A stretch of DNA of 47,464 nt, from assembly GCA_049680185.1 (NCBI GenBank), contig JBAUHI010000056.1, forward strand, positions 1 through 47,464, read 5' to 3'. The notes beneath the pieces were generated by a model. It was not told where the DNA came from. It saw only the letters and a list, made by a program, of their open reading frames with translations, and ran no database searches. A program made the position numbers and the translations under genes. Position 1 is the stretch's first letter; every line of letters begins with the position of its first letter. This DNA is from CAMLHU01 sp049680185 (lineage in GTDB: Bacteria > Gemmatimonadota > Gemmatimonadetes > Gemmatimonadales > GWC2-71-9). Positions 42,227 to 47,464 of this stretch are shown piece by piece.

Positions 42227-43687
42227 ATGACCGACCACCTCCCCCTCCCCCAGACCTTCGGCGAGCTCAAGGCGTCCGCGTGGGCCTCCCCGCCCCTCCG
42301 CGGCCGTACGGTCCGCGATGAACTGCGGACCAACCTGCTCCGGGCCATCGCCGCCGGTGGCGAACTCTTCCCAGGCATCGTCGGCTTCGAGGACTCGATC
42401 GAGCCCCAGATCGTCAACGCGATCCTGGCTCGACATCATTTCATTTTGCTCGGGTTGCGGGGCCAGGCCAAGAGCAGGATCCTGCGCCAACTGACACGCT
42501 TCCTCGACGAGCAGATCCCGGCCATCGCCGGGAGCGAAGTGAACGACGACCCGTTCCACCCGATCTCGAAGTACGGCCGCGAACAGATCGCCGCTCTTGG
42601 TGACAAGACGCCGATCGCCTGGCTTACCCGGGATCAACGCTACGTCGAGAAACTCGCCACCCCGGACGTCACCATCGCCGACATCATCGGCGATGTCGAC
42701 CCGATCCGGGCGGCCCGCGGAGGCCACGTCCTCTCGGACGAGCTCACGATGCACTTCGGTCTCCTGCCCCGCGCCAATCGTGGCATCTTTGCCCTCAACG
42801 AGCTGCCCGACCTCAGCGGCAAGATCCAGGTCGGGCTGTTCAACGTCCTGCAGGAAGGGGACGTCCAGCTCAAGGGCTATCCGGTCAGGCTGGCACTCGA
42901 CGTGTTGCTCGTCTTCACCGCCAACCCCGAGGACTACACCGCCCGCGGCAAGATCATCACCCCGCTCAAGGATCGGATCGGCTCGGAGATCACCACCCAC
43001 TATCCGCGCACCGTCGAGCTCGGCCAGACCATCACCCGGCACGAGGCGTGGCTCGAGCGGGGAGGGATCCCCGTCGACGTGCCACCGTTCGTGGCGGAAG
43101 TGGTGGAGCGCGTGGCGTTCGAGGCACGGGAGGACCGGCGGGTCGACCGGCGCTCGGGCGTCAGTCAGCGGCTGCCGATCTCGACGCTCGAGAACGTGGT
43201 GTCGAATGCGGAGCGCCGAGCGATCGCGCACCAGGAGGCCACGGTCGCGCCGCGCTTGAGCGACGTGTACGCGGCGCTGCCGTCGATCACCGGCAAGCTC
43301 GAGCTCGAGTACGAAGGAGAACTGCAGGGCGCCGATGTCGTCGCCCGTGACTTGATCCGTCGCGCCGCCGGCAAGGCCTTCGACGAGGCTCTCGGCGAGA
43401 TGGACTTTCGCCCCGCGGTGGCCTGGTTCGATCAGGGCGGTGCCCTCAAGGTCAACGTGGATGAACGCACCGCCCTCTGTATCAAGGGTTTCTCGGTGAT
43501 CCCCGGGCTGGTCGAGGCGGTCGAGGCCGCCGGACTGGGCCACCGCAAGACGGCACCCGGGGCGCTCGTCGCCGGATGCGAGCTGGCGCTCGAGGGGCTC
43601 GCGGCCCACCAGCGCATCACCCGGACCGAGGAGATGGGATTCACGCGGGTGCGGACGGGGAGGAAGGCGGGAGGGGCGGAAGGGTGA
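42227..43687 (+). CDS. MoxR/ChlI-like AAA+ ATPase
   Basis: The 486-residue protein has a helix-2-insert-type AAA+ domain. The P-loop reads G76-LRGQA-K82-S83 (Ala where Gly is usual). The Walker-B position is IFALNELPDL (Asn191-Glu192 instead of Asp-Glu). Sensor 1 is FTANPED (Asn233), followed by LKDRIGS. This family works with VWA-domain partners as metal-chelatase or protein-remodelling machines. The likely partner is the VWA gene at 45854 on the same strand, separated by two minus-strand genes. ATG 42227 gives a normal N-terminus. The active-site variants look like family traits rather than decay, but I cannot check. Confidence 0.88.
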   Translation: MTDHLPLPQTFGELKASAWASPPLRGRTVRDELRTNLLRAIAAGGELFPGIVGFEDSIEPQIVNAILARHHFILLGLRGQAKSRILRQLTRFLDEQIPAIAGSEVNDDPFHPISKYGREQIAALGDKTPIAWLTRDQRYVEKLATPDVTIADIIGDVDPIRAARGGHVLSDELTMHFGLLPRANRGIFALNELPDLSGKIQVGLFNVLQEGDVQLKGYPVRLALDVLLVFTANPEDYTARGKIITPLKDRIGSEITTHYPRTVELGQTITRHEAWLERGGIPVDVPPFVAEVVERVAFEAREDRRVDRRSGVSQRLPISTLENVVSNAERRAIAHQEATVAPRLSDVYAALPSITGKLELEYEGELQGADVVARDLIRRAAGKAFDEALGEMDFRPAVAWFDQGGALKVNVDERTALCIKGFSVIPGLVEAVEAAGLGHRKTAPGALVAGCELALEGLAAHQRITRTEEMGFTRVRTGRKAGGAEG

Positions 43688-43764
43688 GCGAGGAAAGAGA
43701 CAACGCCGCTCCGTCGTCGGAGCAACGATCCGGTGCGTGAAGGTGGGTGAGGGGTGACGAACAG

Positions 43765-43806
43765 GAGAAAACGCGGTTCCGGTTGCCAGCGGGACCGCGT
43801 TTTCTC
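43765..43806. terminator. Terminator-like hairpin between convergent genes (in a repeat array)
   Basis: GAGAAAACGCGGTTCC (43765-43780) pairs with GGGACCGCGTTTTCTC (43791-43806) around a 10-nt loop. TTTTCTC-type repeats follow on the right, with GGTGAGG/GTGACG units on the left (from about 43735). It lies between the moxR-like gene and the cytidylate kinase-like gene. Confidence 0.8.
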
Positions 43807-43847
43807 TTTTCTCTTGTCTCCGTTCAGCCTCGCTCTCGCCGTCCGGC

Positions 43848-44474
43848 TCACCCCCAGCCGAGCGCCCGCGCCCGCGCGACGATGACGTCTGCAGCACCGC
43901 TATAGCCCAGCGCTGAGGTGTTGAGCACCAGGTGATAGCCGGCTGGATCCGTCCAATCGCGGTCGTAGTGCTCGCGGTGGAAGCGGGTCCGGCTCGCGTC
44001 GGTCGTATCGACGACCCGTTCCGCTTCCTTCGCATCGACGCCGAGGCGCTCCGCTGCCTCCCGGATCCGCTCCGGCTTGGGCGCCACCAGCAGCACGTGC
44101 AGCGCCTCCGGGTTCCGTGCCAGAACGGCCACTGCGGCCCGTCCCACCAGCACCACCTGCCCCTTGGCGGCGATCTCCCGCACCACCCGCTCGGTGATCT
44201 CGACCAGCCGCGGTTCGTCCGCTGGTTTGACTGCAGCGGCGGCCTCCGGCGTCAGGATCTCCGCCGACGACGCGGCGAGCGCCAATCCGATCCGCTCGAC
44301 GAAACCGGGGGAGCGCTCCTGTCGATCCGCCACTTCCTGGCGGGAAAGGCCTGCGCGCACCGCCACCCGGTCGACGAGCTCATTGTCGACCACCGTCCAG
44401 CCGAGACGCTCTGCCACGAGTGCCGCCACGGCGGAGCCGCCGGCGCCATATTGTCGCGAAATGGTGATGAGCAT
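43848..44474 (-). CDS. Cytidylate kinase-like protein
   Basis: The 208-residue P-loop protein has the N-terminus MLITISRQYGAGGSAVAALVAERLGW, which is the glycine-rich ISRxxGxGG motif of the cytidylate kinase-like family. FHREHYDRDWTDPAGYHLVLNTSALGY near the end matches the same group. The classical CMP kinase (Cmk) is usually ~220 residues with a different lid. Members of this family phosphorylate nucleotides or are uncharacterised. ATG 44474 has GGAGG upstream. It follows the MFS gene by 25 bp and probably shares its transcript. Confidence 0.85.
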   Translation of the reverse strand: MLITISRQYGAGGSAVAALVAERLGWTVVDNELVDRVAVRAGLSRQEVADRQERSPGFVERIGLALAASSAEILTPEAAAAVKPADEPRLVEITERVVREIAAKGQVVLVGRAAVAVLARNPEALHVLLVAPKPERIREAAERLGVDAKEAERVVDTTDASRTRFHREHYDRDWTDPAGYHLVLNTSALGYSGAADVIVARARALGWG

Positions 44475-44499
44475 CGAGCTCCTCCGTTCGTTCCGTCGA

Positions 44500-45738
44500 T
44501 CAACCGGCCGCGATGGCCGGCGAGCCCTGGGCGGCCCGATCCTGGATCCGTGCGCCCCGAAGCGCAATGAGTCCCGCGATCAAGCACACGATCCCTGCCG
44601 TCCCGTAGGCCCAGCGCGAACCCCAGTGCTCTGCCACCCATCCCATCTCCAGGGCACCCAGCGGTGCCAGCCCGACCGCAATGAAGGAATAGAAGCCCAT
44701 CACTCGGCCGCGAAGGTGGTCCGGCGCGTAGGTCTGCAGGAGCGTATTGGTGAAGATCGCGTTCAACACCCACGCACAGCCGGTGAATACCAGGCCGATG
44801 AGCGCCCACGGCAGCGATGGCGCCAGGGCCGTGAGCCCGAGCGCGAGCGCGAACACCACGCCGGTCGGAACGACGAGCCGGGTGCGGTCGAGCCGATGGC
44901 CGAACGCCGCGGCTGCGATGGCACCCGACCCCGCCCCGACCCCCACCGCCGACATCAGCGCACCATAACCTGCCGATCCCGTGTGCAGGGTGTCGCGGGC
45001 AAAGACCGGGAGCATCGCCACGAAGGAGAAGCCGAATATGCTGAACGTCATCGACAGCGTCGCGAGCATCCGGGGGAGCGGCGTGTCCCGCATGTAGCGC
45101 ACTCCCTCCAGCAACTCCCGCGCGACCGGACGGGTGGACTCCGCCAAGCGGGGTGGGCCGTGCGGAAAGCGCATCATCAGGAGACTCAGGATCACCGCCA
45201 GGTACGAGGCCGCGTCGGCAAAGAAGCAGAGCGCGGCGCCGGCAGCCGCAAGGACCAGGCCGGCGAACACCGGCCCCAGGATCCGGGAGACATTGAACAC
45301 GGAGGAATTCATCGCGATGGCGGTGAACAGATCCTCCTTCCCCACCATATCGACGAAGAACGACTGGCGGGCGGGGATCTCGAACGCGCTGAGGGTGCCG
45401 GACACCAGCGCCAGCACCATCACCCACCCGATGGTGATGTGATGGGTGGCGGTGAGGGTCGCGAGCACCAGCGCGGTAACGAACATCAGCGACTGCAGCC
45501 GCGTCACCAGGCGGTGCCGATCCACCCGGTCAGCAACGACGCCGCCGTAGAGGGTGAGCGCCAGGACCGGCACCGCCGTGAGCGTCGTGACGAGCCCCAC
45601 CTGGAACGGCGAGTTGGTGAGGCCGAGCACCAGCCAGCCCAGCGCCACGATGTTCATCCACGTGCCGCAGAGGGAGATGAACTGGCCGATGATGAACAGC
45701 CGGAAGTTGCGGTGGCGGAGCGCGCCGAACATCTGCAT
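44500..45738 (-). CDS. MFS transporter (EntS/DHA3-like)
   Basis: The 412-residue membrane protein has about 12 helices. It starts MFGALRHRNFRLFIIGQFISLCGTWMNIVALGWLVLGLTNSPFQVGLVTTL, typical of the MFS_3 (EntS, macrolide/siderophore exporter) family. The loop 2-3 motif GGVVADRVDRHRLV is intact and LRGRVMGFY lies in the second half. Substrate unknown; members export siderophores or drugs. A TDPLPRM-type loop is present. The ATG at 45738 is followed two codons later by another ATG. The promoter would lie in the repeat array between it and the VWA gene. Confidence 0.9.
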   Translation of the reverse strand: MQMFGALRHRNFRLFIIGQFISLCGTWMNIVALGWLVLGLTNSPFQVGLVTTLTAVPVLALTLYGGVVADRVDRHRLVTRLQSLMFVTALVLATLTATHHITIGWVMVLALVSGTLSAFEIPARQSFFVDMVGKEDLFTAIAMNSSVFNVSRILGPVFAGLVLAAAGAALCFFADAASYLAVILSLLMMRFPHGPPRLAESTRPVARELLEGVRYMRDTPLPRMLATLSMTFSIFGFSFVAMLPVFARDTLHTGSAGYGALMSAVGVGAGSGAIAAAAFGHRLDRTRLVVPTGVVFALALGLTALAPSLPWALIGLVFTGCAWVLNAIFTNTLLQTYAPDHLRGRVMGFYSFIAVGLAPLGALEMGWVAEHWGSRWAYGTAGIVCLIAGLIALRGARIQDRAAQGSPAIAAG

Positions 45739-45768
45739 GCCGAGAAGCTAAAGGGCCGCACAAAAGAA

Positions 45769-45848
45769 GTGAACAGTGGACTGTGAACGGTCAACGGGGG
45801 TGCTTGAGCCGGCCCTTCCCGTTCCCCGTTCACCGTTTACCGTTGTTG
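45769..45848. repeat. GGTGAAC-type repeat hairpin between divergent genes
   Basis: The left arm from 45769 has GTGAACAGTGGACTGTGAAC-like units and a GGTCAACGGGGG segment. The right arm (about 45818-45848) is CCCGTTCCCCGTTCACC and TTTACCGTTG, its imperfect complement. It fills the space between the MFS and VWA genes. An in-frame upstream reading of the VWA gene would be encoded by it. Confidence 0.88.
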
Positions 45849-45853
45849 GTACC

Positions 45854-47143
45854 ATGCGCATCACCAAGTACGGCAAGTTCGTCCCCGGCCTCGCCGACAC
45901 CCTCAATCTCCAGGCGCTCCTGGACCAGCTGGGGGATTTCCTTCTGCAATCGGGTTTTGCCGGAGGCCAGGACCCGTATTGGGGTGATCTCCCCCCCGAC
46001 CAGCCGCACTCGATGGATGGGCTCCGGGAGGCCATCCTCGACGCCCTGATGAAGTCGGGCCAGTTGACCCCCGAGATGCTCAAGCTCCTCCGCGACGGCA
46101 CCACCGGCGATCCCGAGCGCGACCAGCAGGTGCAGCAGGACCTGGCGCAGCTCATCGATCACATCGTCCAGCGGCTCATCGACGAGGGGTACCTCCGCAT
46201 CGATCAGGCCCCCCGGGAGCTTGGGTCCGCTGAGTCGATGGGCGGCCTCCGGGATCAAGCGGCAGCCGCCGCACAGGACGTGCAGTTCTCCCTCACCGAC
46301 AAGTCGGTCGACTTCCTCGCGTACAAGTCGCTCAAGGGGATACTCGGATCCATCGGTCGCTCCAGCGCCGGCACTCACGAGACGCCGTACCTCTCCACCG
46401 GGATCGAGGCCGAGGCGGCGAGCCGCCCCTACGAGTACGGCGACACGCTCAACCTCGACGTCCCCGCCACGCTGGCGCGCGCCATCGCGCGGGAAGGGCT
46501 CACCTTCCCGCTCCCGCTCGAGTACGACGACCTGATGGTCAGTCAGGCGGAGTACCGCTCTTCGGCCGCGACGGTGCTGATGCTCGACTGCAGCCACTCG
46601 ATGATCCTCTACGGCGAGGATCGCTTCACGCCCGCCAAGAAGGTGGCGCTGGCGCTGACCCACCTGATCCGCACCCAGTTCCCCGGCGACACCTTGAAGG
46701 TGGTGCTCTTCCACGATTCCGCCGAGGAGATCCCGCTGTCTGCGTTGGCAGCGGCGCAGGTGGGCCCGTATCACACCAATACGGCGGAGGGGCTCAAGCT
46801 CGCCCGCCGGTTGTTGCTGGCACAGAAGAAAGACATGCGGCAGATCGTGATGATCACCGACGGCAAGCCCTCCGCGCTCACGCTCCCCGACGGGCGGATC
46901 TACCTGAATTCGGCGGGGCTCGACCCGGCCATCTTGAAGCAGACGCTGCACGAAGTGGCGCTCTGTCGGCGGAGCGGGATCGTGATCAACACCTTCATGC
47001 TGGCGCGGGACAGAAGCCTGGTGGAGTTCGTGAAGCGGGTATCGGAGATCGCGCGGGGAAAGGCGTACTTCACCAACACGCTGTCGCTGGGTCAGTTCAT
47101 CCTGATGGACTTCCTCAAGCGGAAGACCCGGCGGGTCTCGTAG
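45854..47143 (+). CDS. VWA-domain protein (probable partner of the MoxR-like ATPase)
   Basis: The 429-residue protein has an N-terminal helical region and a C-terminal von Willebrand A domain. The MIDAS motif is D245-CS-HS (LMLDCSHSM), with the Thr in HTNTAEGL and the Asp in ITDGKPS; the metal site appears complete. Such proteins bind a target through a divalent metal and are remodelled by MoxR-type ATPases. ATG 45854 (MRITKYGKFVPGLAD) is preferred over the upstream repeat-coded extension. The strand matches the AAA+ gene at 42227. Confidence 0.9.
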   Translation: MRITKYGKFVPGLADTLNLQALLDQLGDFLLQSGFAGGQDPYWGDLPPDQPHSMDGLREAILDALMKSGQLTPEMLKLLRDGTTGDPERDQQVQQDLAQLIDHIVQRLIDEGYLRIDQAPRELGSAESMGGLRDQAAAAAQDVQFSLTDKSVDFLAYKSLKGILGSIGRSSAGTHETPYLSTGIEAEAASRPYEYGDTLNLDVPATLARAIAREGLTFPLPLEYDDLMVSQAEYRSSAATVLMLDCSHSMILYGEDRFTPAKKVALALTHLIRTQFPGDTLKVVLFHDSAEEIPLSALAAAQVGPYHTNTAEGLKLARRLLLAQKKDMRQIVMITDGKPSALTLPDGRIYLNSAGLDPAILKQTLHEVALCRRSGIVINTFMLARDRSLVEFVKRVSEIARGKAYFTNTLSLGQFILMDFLKRKTRRVS

Positions 47144-47205
47144 GCTGAAGCGCAGGGAGGCTGGAAAAGCCCGCCGGCGCAGCCGACATCTCGTTCGGAA
47201 TACCC

Positions 47206-47350
47206 AACACCACGGAGGCACGGAGCACACGGAGGATCACGGAGAACGACCGGTGGTAGTGGGCTTCCACGCCGTACCCCGCTCACAGTAGCGGTGTCCC
47301 GTCGACCACCCACGACGATGGCTGTTCTCCGTGCCTTACCCATTCCTCCG
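47206..47350. repeat. CACGGAGG-type repeat with an inverted partner arm
   Basis: CACGGAGG, CACGGAGC, ACACGGAGG and ATCACGGAGAAC units run from about 47206 to 47247. The opposite orientation (GTTCTCCGTGCC, then CATTCCTCCG) is at about 47322-47350. The arms flank about 70 bp without a gene. Confidence 0.8.
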
Positions 47351-47358
47351 AGCCGGAG

Positions 47359-47381
47359 CCTGCCCTGAGCGTAGCGAAGGG
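47359..47381. repeat. GC-rich CCCTGAGCGTAGCGAAGGG repeat
   Basis: A CCCTGAGCGTAGCGAAGGG segment lies in the non-coding tail of the window and can form a small hairpin. I recall close variants of this string scattered in many GC-rich genomes; that memory is not evidence that can be checked here. Confidence 0.45.
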
Positions 47382-47464
47382 TGTACCGCTGTTGCCAGGC
47401 GGCGGCCAGCGAAGAACGTCGCGCGTCCGTCAGGGATCGAGCACCCGGATCGGCGTGGTACTGC
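47382..47464. other. Right-edge sequence without a recognised gene
   Basis: The last 80 bp hold no gene I can support. From 47144 to here the region is otherwise repeat arms. Any gene that begins beyond the window edge cannot be judged. Confidence 0.4.

Noticed and set aside
45776..45853. In-frame N-terminal extension of the VWA protein
   Set aside because: The added residues come from the GGTGAAC repeat arm, and the conserved protein begins at ATG 45854.

Overview
The window is a GC-rich (roughly two-thirds GC) bacterial chromosome segment with tightly packed genes, many sharing GTGA or ATGA stop/start overlaps. A diderm envelope is indicated by TamB, an Omp85 protein, Lgt and several lipoproteins. 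The primary-type sigma factor is short and lacks region 1.1, one gene looks like DUF6526, and the order rsmB-PASTA-rpe-tlpA-ybbR-tsaD-lgt is one I associate with Gemmatimonadota. That assignment is inference from memory. There is no rRNA, tRNA, transposase, integrase, prophage or CRISPR array that I can support. Most genes are core metabolism and envelope genes.

Layout. 2-7449 (+): thiE(partial)-thiS-thiG, rsmB, a PASTA protein, rpe, a TlpA thioredoxin, a YbbR protein, tsaD and lgt. 7450-7869: an AT-rich non-coding region with paired helices and a strong terminator, a candidate structured RNA. 7870-10023 (-): a c-type cytochrome/FTR1 iron permease fusion. 10284-11003 (+): a DUF4384-like exported protein. 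11168-25792 (-): one long co-directional block, read from its 5' end as Omp85 (TamA-like), TamB, lipid kinase, soluble GAF/PAS histidine kinase, sigma54-type response regulator, a 59-residue four-CxxC protein, NlpC/P60 hydrolase, HAD phosphatase, CYTH protein, an unknown membrane-anchored protein and AcpS. 25933-29934 (+): peptide-binding lipoprotein, one ABC permease, and DacB/PBP4. 30032-31072 (-): ferredoxin-NADP reductase. 31209-35565 (+): methyltransferase, DUF6526-like protein, PduO, AroB and a sigma-70 factor. 35817-41762 (+): glcDEF, ygfZ and an epimerase. 41822-42046 (-): a small lipoprotein. 42227-47143: a MoxR/ChlI-like AAA+ gene (+) and a VWA gene (+), separated by two minus-strand genes (cytidylate kinase-like and MFS).

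The most unusual content is a set of about a dozen low-complexity repeat arrays. Each is built of tandem 7-9 bp units (GATAGCT, GGTGAAC, CATCCGAC, GCAGATGAC or CACGGAGG types). Most have an opposing arm that makes a long imperfect hairpin. They lie at nearly every strand switch, and some have entered genes: they encode the TsaD C-terminus and stop codon, part of the DacB signal peptide, and the first ~39 residues of GlcF. Two minus-strand islands (FNR; cytidylate kinase-like plus MFS) are bracketed by such arrays, and the second island splits a probable moxR-vwa pair. Some arrays probably act as bidirectional terminators; their origin and mode of spread are open.
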